Notes under the pieces: model-generated
The model's database searches: none
Told to the model about the DNA's origin: nothing
The model's input: only the letters and a program-made list of their open reading frames with translations
Position numbers and translations under genes: made by a program
Shown: positions 42,334-51,856 of the stretch, piece after piece
How positions within the stretch are numbered: position 1 is the first letter of the stretch
Layout of the letters: each line of letters begins with the position of its first letter
Origin: Pseudogulbenkiania sp. MAI-1
GTDB taxonomy: Bacteria; Pseudomonadota; Gammaproteobacteria; Burkholderiales; Chromobacteriaceae
Direction: 5' to 3'
DNA: 64,000 bases
Assembly: GCF_000527175.1 (NCBI RefSeq)
Contig: NZ_AZUR01000001.1
Span: forward strand, 3,869,001 to 3,933,000

Positions 42334-45308
42334 CAGAATATCTCCCTCCAGGCGAGGCGCCGCCCTTGCTTGCCGGCCCCGGGGGGAATCGCGAGATCCC
42401 CCGGCATCCCCTCGGCGCTGCCACCGAAGCCCAGCCGCAGTCCCGCACCGGCCTTGGCGATGTTGGCGTTGTCGCGGTTGTTGATCTGACCGTTCTGGTC
42501 GGCGTAGCCCAGCCACTGGTAGTTGCTGCCCTGGCTCGCGAACAGGCTCAACGCCGACGGCATGCCCACCATCGAACGCACCCCGCTGGGGATCTGCGCC
42601 GCCTTGCCCGTTTCGAACACCGCCCAGTCGGCGGAACTGCCTTTGTCGTCGCCGTTGAGGTCGAACGCGGTCCTGGCCGGGGCGGCGCCGCTCAAGGGGT
42701 CCAGCGACATGATCCAGCCGTCGCCGCCGACCGAGCACTGCAGGCTCGAGACGAAGGGGATCTGCGTGGTGAAATAAAGCCGCTCGCCGACCAGCAGCGG
42801 TGGATGCAGCAGGCGCTCGCCGCTGTTGGCCGCGAGATCCAGGTACCAGCCGCCGGCCGCGCCGTCGCCGATGGCGACCGCGTTGCGGGTGGTGCGGCGC
42901 ACGGTGTAGCGGCGCGAGCTGCCATCGGCCATCGGCACCGTGCTGGCGGCTTCGCCGTCCAGACTCTGCGCCAGGATGGCCCCATCGCGGTCGCCGTACT
43001 GGTAATGCCGGCTGCTGGGTGGCGTATCCCACAGCCCGTACACGCTCTGCGGCGTGGTGGAGCGGCGGTCGCTGTCGTACAGCAGTCGCCCCGTGCCGAA
43101 CAGCACCATGTAGCCGCCGCCGCTCGGCCGCTTGTACAGCGCCGGCGTGGCGGTGACGGGCTGGCTGGCATCGCCCTGCCAGAACGGCCGCTCCGGCGCC
43201 GCCCAGTCGCCGCGCAGATCGAACCGCCAGACATTGCCCTTGAGGTCGCCGGCGTAGACATAATCGGCCACCTTGTCAGCGTCGACGTCCAGCACCGCCG
43301 GCCCGGACAGGCCGTTGCCGCCGGCGGCGCCGACCTTGATCTCGCCCAGCAACGCCCCGCTGTCGAGCGCGAACACCAGGAGCGCGGCCTGCCCGCCGGC
43401 GCTGTCGTAACCGTTGCCGCTGAGCACCGCCCAGACGCTGGCGCCGGTGGCGGGGTGGCGTACCTTGGCGATCACCGGCCGCCCGAACACGTAGCCGAGC
43501 GCGGTGCTGCCGCTGGCGGCACCGGCCTCCCAGCGCACCACCTCGGCCGGCGCGGCGACCTTGCCGCTCTCCGACAGCAGCGAACTGACATCGAGCGCGA
43601 ACAGCGCCTTGCCGCCCTGCCCCAGCGTGCCGGCCAGATAGCTGCGGCCGTCGTCCACGGTCTGCACCACGCTCGGGCCGTTGACGTAGTAGCGGTGCGG
43701 GTTGGTCGATGTGCCGTAATCGGCTTTGGTCAGATGGATCAGCCGGGTCAGCACCTCGAACGGCACGTAGCCCAGCGCTTCGCGGTAAGCCGTCTCGCCG
43801 CTCTCCTTGCGGAACAGGTGCAGCATGCCGTCGTTGCCACCCACCGCCACCAGTTGGGCGTAGCGGGAAGAGAAGGTGGTCAGCGGCGAATCGATGATGT
43901 CGCCGAGCCAGGGCGTCTTGTTACCGGCAAAGCGCTGCCCCGGCATGGCGTGACCGAGCACGAAGTGGATCACGTCGTTGGGCTGGCGGCCGAAGGTCAG
44001 CTTGTCGTTGTCGGCCATGCCGGGCTTGAACGCCTGCGCCACCACGTTGCCGTCGAAGACCTTGCCGGTACTGCTCTTGTTGCACACCCAGTTGTTGCCG
44101 TGGTTGTCGTAGTAGCTCGTGTAGACGGTGCGCCGGTCCCAGTCCGGCAGCAGCGCATCGGTCGGCTTGCTGTAGTCCGGCTTGCCCTTGGCGTTGACCG
44201 GGTAGCTCAACAGCCGCGAGGTCCAGGTTTGGGTATCGAAGGTGGTATGCAGCAGCGCCGTGGTCTTCTGTTCGCCGCTCACCGGCGGCGTCGCGGTCGA
44301 ATTCTGGCGATAGATGTCGTCCATTGCCGAGGTGAAACTGGCCTTGAGCTGCTCTTTGTCGCTGGCGGTGAAGTAACGCCCGCTACCGTTCTTGGCCGTA
44401 TCCTGCAGCAGTTGGTTGTCGACGGTGAAGCCGATGGTGTAGGTCTTGAGCGACTGCCGCGCGAACGGCGCGCTGTCCCAGCCCTGCCCTTCGCTGTCGC
44501 TGCCGCTGGTGAACAGGTCGCCACTGGCGGCATGCTTGGCGAAGTCCGGCAGCGGGTTGTCCCGGCCCAGCACGAAGCCGGCATAGAGCGGATCAGCGGT
44601 CAGCGGAAATTCGTTGTCCTCGGTCGGCTCGCCGTCGGTCATCATCAGCACGAAGTTGGCCTGACAGCGGTACTGCACCGGGCTCACGTAGTTACCGGAA
44701 CCACGACTGGCCGACGCCGGATTGACCGGCTTGAAGTAGGCCGAGGTCATGCCGCGGTAGTAACGTGTCATCTCGTAGTAGGCTTCGGCCAACGGCGTGT
44801 TGGTGTCGGCGCCAAGGTTGTCGATGGCACTCTTGACCGTGTCGAGATGGGTCTTGCCGCCGCCTATCTCCGCCACCAATCGGCCGGCACGGCTGTAGCG
44901 GAGATCTTCGAGGCCGTTGACCGTGTCCTTGCTGTTGGACGGGTCGAACGAGAACAGCCCCCAGCGCACATCGGGGTAGGCGTCGATCACCCCCTTGGTG
45001 ACGTCCTTGGCGATCTGCAGCCGCGTCTCGCCCTGCAGCGGGTCGAGCACCTCGCCATACCAGCAGCCCCACCAATTGCAATGCCGCTCACGCTTCTGCC
45101 CAGTGTTGCCGTACACATCCCACGCCATGCTGCCCGAGTTGTCGAAGAACAGCAGGATATTGGGTGTGACCCGGGTCGAGAGCTGCGGCGGCGCACTCGG
45201 GTAGGGGTTGTGGTCGGCAGGCAGCGTGCAGCTGTCTGCCGGATGGACCGGTACCGGCAGCAGCAGGCCACCGGCAAGGGAAAGCAGGGAAAGGAAACGG
45301 CGTCTCAT
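42333..45308 (-). CDS. pilY1: PilY1/PilC, pilus tip adhesin-like protein
   Basis: 991 residues from the ATG overlapping the pilX stop (ATGA); a longer frame upstream is a shadow. Signal peptide (about residues 1-24). An N-terminal von Willebrand factor A-like region has DNSGS (56-60), a MIDAS-like motif. The C-terminal beta-propeller carries the PilY1 calcium-binding loop DVDADKVAD (674-682), followed by YVYAGDLKGNVWRFDL. The family sits at the pilus tip, promoting pilus extension, adhesion and surface sensing. Length is within the usual 1000-1200 range. Confidence 0.92.
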   Translation of the reverse strand: MRRRFLSLLSLAGGLLLPVPVHPADSCTLPADHNPYPSAPPQLSTRVTPNILLFFDNSGSMAWDVYGNTGQKRERHCNWWGCWYGEVLDPLQGETRLQIAKDVTKGVIDAYPDVRWGLFSFDPSNSKDTVNGLEDLRYSRAGRLVAEIGGGKTHLDTVKSAIDNLGADTNTPLAEAYYEMTRYYRGMTSAYFKPVNPASASRGSGNYVSPVQYRCQANFVLMMTDGEPTEDNEFPLTADPLYAGFVLGRDNPLPDFAKHAASGDLFTSGSDSEGQGWDSAPFARQSLKTYTIGFTVDNQLLQDTAKNGSGRYFTASDKEQLKASFTSAMDDIYRQNSTATPPVSGEQKTTALLHTTFDTQTWTSRLLSYPVNAKGKPDYSKPTDALLPDWDRRTVYTSYYDNHGNNWVCNKSSTGKVFDGNVVAQAFKPGMADNDKLTFGRQPNDVIHFVLGHAMPGQRFAGNKTPWLGDIIDSPLTTFSSRYAQLVAVGGNDGMLHLFRKESGETAYREALGYVPFEVLTRLIHLTKADYGTSTNPHRYYVNGPSVVQTVDDGRSYLAGTLGQGGKALFALDVSSLLSESGKVAAPAEVVRWEAGAASGSTALGYVFGRPVIAKVRHPATGASVWAVLSGNGYDSAGGQAALLVFALDSGALLGEIKVGAAGGNGLSGPAVLDVDADKVADYVYAGDLKGNVWRFDLRGDWAAPERPFWQGDASQPVTATPALYKRPSGGGYMVLFGTGRLLYDSDRRSTTPQSVYGLWDTPPSSRHYQYGDRDGAILAQSLDGEAASTVPMADGSSRRYTVRRTTRNAVAIGDGAAGGWYLDLAANSGERLLHPPLLVGERLYFTTQIPFVSSLQCSVGGDGWIMSLDPLSGAAPARTAFDLNGDDKGSSADWAVFETGKAAQIPSGVRSMVGMPSALSLFASQGSNYQWLGYADQNGQINNRDNANIAKAGAGLRLGFGGSAEGMPGDLAIPPGAGKQGRRLAWREIF

Positions 45309-45958
45309 CACGGCACCACGTAATAGCTTTGCAGCGTCACCACGCTGTTGGCGTTCTGCCCCCAGGCGCGCACCGTGATGCGGTACAGCCTTCCCCCGCC
45401 ATCGCTGTCCTGGTGGTTCTTGTCGACCAGCTCGATCTGGTAGCGCGGGTTGGCCCACAGCCCGTCGGGCGAGACCACGTCGGGACAGTGGCCCTGCCCC
45501 ACACTGCGCTTGAACGGATATTCCAGCGCGTTGCCGCAGGGGTGCAGTGTCGGTACGGTCTTCTCGCCGACGCTGACGGTACGCTCCCAGGACTGGGCCA
45601 CCTCCCGCCCCAGCTGCTGGCTGTCGGCGCACAGCCCGCGACTCCAGCCGGCCGGGTTGGCGTCGTTCCGGCAGGTTTCGCTGAACACGCCCGCCGAACC
45701 GAACAGGGCTTCGTCGCTCTTGCTCGCCACACCGAGCGACTCGTCCAGCTCCAGCACCTTGGCCTCGGCCGCCTTGAGCGCCAGTTCTGCCAGCTGGAAG
45801 GTGGACTGGCGGTCGTTCTGGTTGCTGCCGATGCGCTGTTCGTCGACGATCAGCCGCGACGAGGCCAGCACCACCATGGTCATCATGACCAGCACCAGCA
45901 GCGCGACGACCAGCGCGCTGCCGCGCTGGTTCAGTCGGCCAGCGGTCGGTGTGCGCAT
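45308..45958 (-). CDS. pilX: PilX, minor pilin / pilus assembly protein
   Basis: 216 residues from the ATG at 45958. The leader RGSALVVALLVLVMMTMVVLASS is a PilX-type N-helix; it lacks the usual G-F before the cleavage site and the Glu at +5 (RGSALVV instead of GFTLIE), which is common in PilX/GspK-type proteins. Cysteines occur in pairs in the globular domain. It overlaps pilW by 28 nt and pilY1 by 1 nt. Confidence 0.85.
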   Translation of the reverse strand: MRTPTAGRLNQRGSALVVALLVLVMMTMVVLASSRLIVDEQRIGSNQNDRQSTFQLAELALKAAEAKVLELDESLGVASKSDEALFGSAGVFSETCRNDANPAGWSRGLCADSQQLGREVAQSWERTVSVGEKTVPTLHPCGNALEYPFKRSVGQGHCPDVVSPDGLWANPRYQIELVDKNHQDSDGGGRLYRITVRAWGQNANSVVTLQSYYVVP

Positions 45959-46971
45959 TGCACCCCTCCTCGCAACGCCACCGTCAGCGGGTACGCCGCG
46001 CTCACCGTCTGCCCGGATCGCACCGCCGACGGCTGCTGCAGCGTCAGCGTCAGGCGCACCGTGCCGACCCGCTGCCAATCGCCCACCTCGCCGGCGCCGG
46101 CGTAATGCAGGCGCGGCGTCGAGTCGGCGTCGCAATCGTCCAACACGCCGTAGTCGACGGCGAGCGAAGCCACGCCGTCCGCCACCAGGGTGGCCTCGCT
46201 CAGGCTGCCATCGGCCAGCATCTCGCGGCGCAGCAACTGTTTCACGCCGTCGACCTCGGCCACGAAATAGGCCCGCGACACCAGCGCCATGACCTCCAGC
46301 GAGCCGAGCTGGTGGCCGTCGGGATGGCTATCGCCCTTGAGCGGCAGGGCATGCGCTTCGTCCAGCGTCAGCGTCTGCGACCCGCCCGAGCTGCCCAGAG
46401 TCATGCCGCTGCCGCTGGCCAGCACGTCGATCCGCGTGCAACTGGCCAATACCAGCCGGGTCCAGTTGGCCCAGTCGCCCTGCTCGGCCGGCTGAAAGGT
46501 GAGGCCGGTCACGGCGTCGCCGGTGGCGTTGAGGGTGCGGGAGCTGACCGAAAACGCCCCCTGCCCGTACTGGACGATCAGCAGGTCGCTCTCCGGCGTC
46601 AGGCTGCCGAGCCAGGTGCCGGCATCCTTGCTGCCTTTGCTGACGCCGCGCAGGCCGTTGCTGTTCTGGTCGACCTGCTGCCAGGCGCTCGACCCGCCGC
46701 GGTTGACCACCAGCCAGTCGTCGCCGCGCTCCCCCAGCGCGGCGCAGCCGAAGTTGCCGGCCATGCGCAGGTCGCGCGCCAGGATCTGCAGCGCCGAGCG
46801 GGCGTCCTGGTGACGGGCGATGCGGATCTCGGCCGCGCGCAGGCTCTGCCGGGTCGAGACGAAACTGCCGAACACCACGGCGACGATGATCGAGCCGATG
46901 GCGACGGCGATCATCAGCTCGATCAGCGTGATGCCGCGCTGGCGCGATTCAGGGTTCGAACACGAGGACAT
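45931..46971 (-). CDS. pilW: PilW, minor pilin
   Basis: 346 residues from MSSCSNPESRQRGITLIELM. The prepilin site is RG-ITLIELMIAVAIGS with Glu at +5. The globular domain carries ILARDLRMAGNFGCAALG, the family stretch of PilW. It belongs to the minor pilin complex that initiates pilus polymerisation with PilV, PilX, FimT and PilY1. It overlaps pilV by 23 nt. Confidence 0.9.
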   Translation of the reverse strand: MSSCSNPESRQRGITLIELMIAVAIGSIIVAVVFGSFVSTRQSLRAAEIRIARHQDARSALQILARDLRMAGNFGCAALGERGDDWLVVNRGGSSAWQQVDQNSNGLRGVSKGSKDAGTWLGSLTPESDLLIVQYGQGAFSVSSRTLNATGDAVTGLTFQPAEQGDWANWTRLVLASCTRIDVLASGSGMTLGSSGGSQTLTLDEAHALPLKGDSHPDGHQLGSLEVMALVSRAYFVAEVDGVKQLLRREMLADGSLSEATLVADGVASLAVDYGVLDDCDADSTPRLHYAGAGEVGDWQRVGTVRLTLTLQQPSAVRSGQTVSAAYPLTVALRGGVQCAHRPLAD

Positions 46972-47554
46972 AGCGGTTCTCGACCAGGGCGGAAGCGGCC
47001 TCGGAAGCGCTGCGCAGGCCGCCGGCCGCCTCGGCCCGGCGGCTCTTGGCGTCGAGCCGGGACGACCACACCACGCGGATCGACAGCGGCCCGCTGGCGG
47101 CACAGCCAGCGTCGGCCAATGTCGGCGCACTGCTGCCACGGCACACCGCGGCCTTGAAGGCGTTACCGGCCGCGAGACCGTCGGCCAGGCCCGATTTGAA
47201 GGTCCACAGATCGAGCGCGGCGAGGTTCTGCTGGCTGCAACCGGCGGCGGTACGGCAGGTGTCGGCGGGGGCGCTGGCGTCATGGCTGGCGTAGCCGCTC
47301 TCGACGTAATGCTCCCAGGACAGCGTGGTGCCGCCGCTGGCGTCCCGCTGGCGCAGCGGATTGGCGCGCATCGCTTCGGCCAGGCTTTCCGCCTGCAACG
47401 CCACCAGCGTACGCAGTTCGGCGTCGCGGGTCTGAATCAGCGTGCGCGCCTGCAGACCGGCCAGCGCCAGCAACCCGACCAGCAGCACGAACATGGCGAT
47501 CAGCACTTCCAGCAGCGAGAAACCACGCTGGCGGGACTCAGGCGCAGCCGGCAC
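46949..47554 (-). CDS. pilV: PilV, minor pilin
   Basis: 201 residues from a GTG at 47554, chosen because AGGGGG lies 7 nt upstream. The only in-frame ATG (47629) would place 25 extra residues inside fimT. The prepilin site is RG-FSLLEVLIAMFVLLVGL (Glu at +5). The body carries AESLAEAMRANPLRQRDA, a PilV hallmark. It overlaps fimT by 17 nt and pilW by 23 nt. Confidence 0.87.
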   Translation of the reverse strand: MPAAPESRQRGFSLLEVLIAMFVLLVGLLALAGLQARTLIQTRDAELRTLVALQAESLAEAMRANPLRQRDASGGTTLSWEHYVESGYASHDASAPADTCRTAAGCSQQNLAALDLWTFKSGLADGLAAGNAFKAAVCRGSSAPTLADAGCAASGPLSIRVVWSSRLDAKSRRAEAAGGLRSASEAASALVENRYVLVFEP

Positions 47555-48107
47555 AGTCCACCCCCTTGCACAGCCGCGGCCGGCCGTTGGCCAGCACGAT
47601 GATGCTGGCGCACTGTCCCGACGGTGCATCGCGCACCACCCAGGACGGGCTGACGCCGGTCGGCGGCCGCCCTTCCGGGGTCAACATGAACTTGTCGAGC
47701 GCCGAACTGACTTCCGGCTGACCGGTGAAGATCACGTGGCGCCGGCGCTCGCCGCTGTTATAGCCGGCAGCGGTGCCGCCGGGCTGGTCGGCGAACAGCA
47801 GCACCCCTTCGGACCACGAGGTGTCGCCCTTCTTGGCCTTGCCCTGGCAGCCCTGCACGTCGAGATTGGTCTTGCTGTTGAGGGCGCAGACATAGACGTT
47901 GCCGTTGCTGCGGATGGCTTCGCTGCGGGCGAACTGCACACTGGACAGCAGGGCCTGGGTGCGGCTTTCCATGCGTGAACTGGCCATCAGCGCGTTGAAG
48001 GCCGGTACGGCCAGCGCCAGGAGGATGGCGACGATGGAGATCACCACCATCATCTCGATCAGGGTAAAGCCCGCCGCAGTGCGGCGGGTATCGGCGTAAG
48101 GCATCAT
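47538..48107 (-). CDS. fimT: FimT/GspH-family pseudopilin
   Basis: 189 residues. The prepilin site is AG-FTLIEMMVVISIVAILLALAVPAF with Glu at +5. The GspH-type globular domain contains LLSSVQFARSEAIRSNGNVYVCALN, and the tail contains KGVDCAGCA. FimT proteins bind DNA in some bacteria and help pilus-mediated uptake. It is the first gene of the minor pilin operon; a candidate promoter precedes it. Confidence 0.9.
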   Translation of the reverse strand: MMPYADTRRTAAGFTLIEMMVVISIVAILLALAVPAFNALMASSRMESRTQALLSSVQFARSEAIRSNGNVYVCALNSKTNLDVQGCQGKAKKGDTSWSEGVLLFADQPGGTAAGYNSGERRRHVIFTGQPEVSSALDKFMLTPEGRPPTGVSPSWVVRDAPSGQCASIIVLANGRPRLCKGVDCAGCA

Positions 48108-48146
48108 GGCCTTGTCTGAATTATTTTAACGTCATTAAATTTGCAT

Positions 48147-48175
48147 ACGATAACATTATCCCATCATCATTTCAA
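48147..48175 (-). promoter_or_regulatory. Candidate promoter of the minor pilin operon
   Basis: Minus strand: -35 TTGAAA (48175-48170), 17-nt spacer, -10 TATCGT (48152-48147), about 40 bp upstream of fimT. It is in a conspicuously AT-rich 60-bp patch. The -10 is weak, and I see no sigma-54 (GG-N10-GC) signature. Confidence 0.4.
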
Positions 48176-48263
48176 ACAGTCATTTCATTCACGCCCGGTG
48201 AGCACGACCAATCACGCCGGCGGCAGCGGTGCCGTCCCGTGCGGGAGCCGGGCGCCGGGCAAG

Positions 48264-48285
48264 AAAAAGCCGCCCGCAGGCGGCT
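48264..48285 (-). terminator. Intrinsic terminator of polA
   Basis: A 7-bp stem (48268-48274 with 48279-48285), followed on the minus strand by five T. Confidence 0.75.
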
Positions 48286-48311
48286 GTCGGAATCCATCCG
48301 GCACCAGACGC

Positions 48312-51086
48312 TCAGTGCGCCGCTTCCCAGCTCTCGCCGGCGCCCACTTCCGCCAGCAGCGGCACCTTGAGTTCGGCCACGCCGGCCATGATCTGCGGCA
48401 GCCGCTCCTTGACCCGCGCCACTTCGGCGTCCGGCACTTCCAGCACCAGTTCGTCGTGCACCTGCATCACCAGCTTGCTCGCCAGTCCTTCCGACACCAG
48501 CCAGCGCTGCACCGCGATCATCGCCAGCTTGATCAGGTCGGCGGCGGTGCCCTGCATCGGCGCGTTGATCGCGGCGCGTTCGGCGCCGCTGCGCCGCGCC
48601 GGGTTGCCGGAGCGGATTTCCGGCAGGTAGAGCCGGCGCCCGAACACGGTCTCAACGTAGCCCTGCTCGCGCGCCGTCTCGCGGGTGCGCTGCATGTAGT
48701 CGGCCACGCCGGGGAAGCGCATGAAGTAGCGGTCGATGTACTGCTGCGCCGCGCTGCGTTCGATGTCGAGCTGGCTCGCGAGGCCGAAGGCGCTCATGCC
48801 GTAGATCAGGCCGAAGTTGATCGCCTTGGCGGCGCGGCGCTGGTCGGCCGTCACCTGCTCGCGCGTCACCCCGAACACCTCGGCAGCGGTGGTCTTGTGG
48901 ATGTCCTCGCCGCTGGCGAAGGCCGCCCGCATGTTGGCGTCGTCCGACAGGTGCGCCATGATCCTCAGTTCGATCTGCGAGTAGTCGGCGCTGACGATGC
49001 TGTGGCCCGCCGGGGCGACGAAGGCCTCGCGCACGCGTCGGCCCTCCGGCGTGCGCACCGGGATGTTCTGCAGGTTGGGATCGGAGCTGGACAGCCGCCC
49101 GGTGATCGCCACCGCCTGCGCATAGTTGGTGTGCACACGGCCGGTATCCGGGCGGATCAGCGTCGGCAGCTTGTCGGTGTAGGTGGACTTGAGCTTGGCC
49201 AGGCCCCGGTACTGCAGGATCAGCTTGGGCAGCGGGTGGTCAAGCGCCAGTTGCTCGAGCACCGATTCGTCGGTGGAGTAGCCGCCGGACGGCGTCTTCT
49301 TCACGCCCTTGGTGTCGATGCCGAGCTTGCCGAACAGGATTTCCTGCAGCTGCTTGGGCGAATTGAGGTTGAACGGCTGGCCGGCCTGGCGGTAGGCCTC
49401 CTGCTCCAGTTCCAGCATCTGGCTGCCCAGCTGGTGGCTCTGCTCGGCCAGCCGTTGCCGGTCGATCAGCACGCCGTGGCGCTCCATCGCGAACAGCACC
49501 TCGGCCACCGGCAGTTCGATGTCGCGGTACACCGCGGCGAGCCGGCCCTCGAGCTTGCCGGCCAGCGCCTGGTTCAGACGCAGCGTGATGTCGGCGTCCT
49601 CGGCGGCGTAGTTGGACGCCACGGCGATGTCGACCTCGGCGAAGCCGATCTGCTTGGCGCCCTTGCCGCAGATGTCTTCGTAGCTGATCGTGCTCTCGTT
49701 CAGATGACGGCGCGCCAGGTCGTCCATGTTGTGCGTCAGGTGGCTTTCCACCACGTAGGAGGCCAACAGCGTGTCGTCGACCACGCCGGCGAGCCGGATG
49801 CCGTGGTTGGCCAGCACGTGGCGGTCGTACTTGAGGTTCTGGCCGAGCTTCTTCCTGGCCGGGTTTTCCAGCCACGGCTTGAGCCTGGCCAGGGTGGCGT
49901 CGAAATCGAGCTGTTCGGGCACGCCGGCGTAATGGTGCGCCAGCGGCAGGTAGGCGGCTTCGCCCGCCGCGACCGAGAAGCTCATGCCCACCAGGCGCGC
50001 TTCCATCTGGTCGAGACTGGTGGTTTCGGTGTCGAACGACACCACCGGCGCCGTCTCCAGTTTGTCGAGCCAGGCGTTGAGCTGCGCCTCGGTCAGGATG
50101 GTCTGGTAGCGGCGCTCAAGCTTGGCGGCGGGCGCGGGCGGGTCGACCGCCTCGGCGGCGGCGAACAGCTCGCCGTTCGTGCCGGGGCTGGCCGCAGCCG
50201 GAGCGGCGTCGGCCTTGGCCTCGCCATTGCCTTCGCTGACCTCGCGCAGCCAGCTGCGGAAACCAAAGGAAGTAAACAGCTCGATCAGGCGCGGCTTGTC
50301 GCGCTCGCGATGCTGCAGCGTGGCCAGGCCCTGCGGCAGTTCGCCGTCGAGCGCCACGTCGCACTTGATGGTGATCAGCTCGCGCCCCCTGGGCAGCCAG
50401 TCGAGCGCGGCGCGCAGGTTGTCGCCGACCTTGCCGGAGATGCTGTCGGCGTTGGCGATCACGGCATCGAGCGAACCGTACTGCTCGAGCCATTTGACCG
50501 CGGTCTTGGGGCCGCACTTGTCCACACCGGGCACATTGTCGACCTTGTCGCCGATCAGGGTCAGGTAGTCGATGATGAGCCCGGGCGGCACGCCGAACTT
50601 GTCCTTGACCCCGGCCTCGTCCAGCGTCTCGTTGGTCATGGTGTTGACCAGCGTCACCCGCGGCGTGACCAGCTGGGCGATGTCCTTGTCGCCGGTGGAG
50701 ATGATCACCCGCATGCCGGCGGCCTCGGCCTCGCGCGCCAGCGTGCCGATCACGTCGTCGGCCTCGACGCCGTCCACCATCAGGATCGGCCAGCCGGACG
50801 CTTGCACCACGTCGTGCACCGCCGTAATCTGGCTGGCCAGCTCTTCCGGCATCGACGGCCGGTGCGCCTTGTACTCGGGATAGAGCTCATCGCGGAAGGT
50901 CTTGCCTTTTGCGTCAAAAACGCAGGCGCTATAATCGAACCGGACCTCCTTCTCCAGGCGACGCAGCATGTTGACCATGCCGTAGATCGCTCCCGTCGGT
51001 TGACCTTCCGGAGAACGTAAATCGGGCATGGCGTGAAAAGCGCGATACAGATAAGAAGAGCCGTCGATCAATAATAACGTTTTCAT
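48312..51086 (-). CDS. polA: DNA polymerase I
   Basis: 924 residues from MKTLLLIDGSSYLYRAFHAM. It has a 5'-3' exonuclease/flap domain (about 1-290, DGVEADDVIGTLA, STGDKDIAQLV), a 3'-5' exonuclease domain (about 330-515; FDTETTSLDQM gives the DxE pair) and a polymerase domain (about 550-924; DYSQIELRIMAH, RRAAKAINFGLIYGMSAFGLA and QVHDELVLEVP). All three activities are therefore predicted, in Okazaki-fragment maturation and repair. The frame extends upstream over the LOG gene but starts at 51086. It is separated from the divergent LOG gene by only 15 nt. Confidence 0.97.
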   Translation of the reverse strand: MKTLLLIDGSSYLYRAFHAMPDLRSPEGQPTGAIYGMVNMLRRLEKEVRFDYSACVFDAKGKTFRDELYPEYKAHRPSMPEELASQITAVHDVVQASGWPILMVDGVEADDVIGTLAREAEAAGMRVIISTGDKDIAQLVTPRVTLVNTMTNETLDEAGVKDKFGVPPGLIIDYLTLIGDKVDNVPGVDKCGPKTAVKWLEQYGSLDAVIANADSISGKVGDNLRAALDWLPRGRELITIKCDVALDGELPQGLATLQHRERDKPRLIELFTSFGFRSWLREVSEGNGEAKADAAPAAASPGTNGELFAAAEAVDPPAPAAKLERRYQTILTEAQLNAWLDKLETAPVVSFDTETTSLDQMEARLVGMSFSVAAGEAAYLPLAHHYAGVPEQLDFDATLARLKPWLENPARKKLGQNLKYDRHVLANHGIRLAGVVDDTLLASYVVESHLTHNMDDLARRHLNESTISYEDICGKGAKQIGFAEVDIAVASNYAAEDADITLRLNQALAGKLEGRLAAVYRDIELPVAEVLFAMERHGVLIDRQRLAEQSHQLGSQMLELEQEAYRQAGQPFNLNSPKQLQEILFGKLGIDTKGVKKTPSGGYSTDESVLEQLALDHPLPKLILQYRGLAKLKSTYTDKLPTLIRPDTGRVHTNYAQAVAITGRLSSSDPNLQNIPVRTPEGRRVREAFVAPAGHSIVSADYSQIELRIMAHLSDDANMRAAFASGEDIHKTTAAEVFGVTREQVTADQRRAAKAINFGLIYGMSAFGLASQLDIERSAAQQYIDRYFMRFPGVADYMQRTRETAREQGYVETVFGRRLYLPEIRSGNPARRSGAERAAINAPMQGTAADLIKLAMIAVQRWLVSEGLASKLVMQVHDELVLEVPDAEVARVKERLPQIMAGVAELKVPLLAEVGAGESWEAAH

Positions 51087-51101
51087 AGAAGGCGAATAGT
51101 T

Positions 51102-51830
51102 ATGAGCTTGTCCGATAAATTGCCGCAGACGAGCGACCGTCACGCCGCAATGCAGCGTTTCCGTTCGCGCGAAGCGTGGCACGTGATGAAGATTCTGGCC
51201 GAATTCGTCGAATCGGCGGAAGAATTGCAGGGCATCCAGCCGGCCGTCAGCATCTTCGGCAGCGCCCGCACCCCGCGAGACCACACCTATTATAAGCTGG
51301 CCGAGGAAATCGCCCGGCGTTTGTCGGATTCCGGCTTTTCGGTCATTTCCGGCGGCGGCCCCGGCATCATGGAAGCCGCCAGCAAGGGCGCGTTCTACGG
51401 TCGCAGCCCGTCGGTGGCGCTCAACATCGTGCTGCCGCACGAGCAGAAGCCGAACGACTACCAGGACCTGTCGATCAAGTTCAACCACTTCTTCCCGCGC
51501 AAGGTGATGTTCGTCAAGCACGCCATCGCCTACGTGGTGATGCCGGGTGGCTTCGGCACGCTGGACGAGATGTTCGAGGCGCTGACGCTGATCCAGACCG
51601 GCAAGAGCCGCAAGATCCCGATCATCTTGTGCGGCACGGAGTTCTGGCAAGGCCTGCTCGACTGGGTGAAGGAGCGGCTGGTCGGCGACCAGCTGATCAA
51701 CCCGACCGACCTGAATCTGCTGAAGCTGATCGACGATCCGCAGCAGATCGTCGAGGCGATCTTCAAACACTACGAAACGCGTGGCTTCGAGCCTCTGCCG
51801 GAAGAACGCGAACAATTGCTCAATCTGTAA
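51102..51830 (+). CDS. LOG-family protein (TIGR00730, Rossmann fold)
   Basis: 242 residues. The signature pair is SGGGPGIMEAASKGAF and PGGFGTLDEMFEALT. LOG/YgdH-type proteins hydrolyse nucleoside monophosphates, releasing the base; some make cytokinins. An N-terminal helical extension of about 45 residues precedes the fold. It is divergent from polA with a 15-nt gap, so its promoter must lie inside polA or it shares regulatory DNA. Confidence 0.88.
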   Translation: MSLSDKLPQTSDRHAAMQRFRSREAWHVMKILAEFVESAEELQGIQPAVSIFGSARTPRDHTYYKLAEEIARRLSDSGFSVISGGGPGIMEAASKGAFYGRSPSVALNIVLPHEQKPNDYQDLSIKFNHFFPRKVMFVKHAIAYVVMPGGFGTLDEMFEALTLIQTGKSRKIPIILCGTEFWQGLLDWVKERLVGDQLINPTDLNLLKLIDDPQQIVEAIFKHYETRGFEPLPEEREQLLNL

Positions 51831-51856
51831 CCTTTACAAACTCAAGGAACGCCGCC

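Noticed and set aside
48141..51020. A 959-codon open frame on the plus strand
   Set aside because: It is antisense to polA with repetitive His/Leu/Gly/Asp composition; the polA frame has all the motifs.
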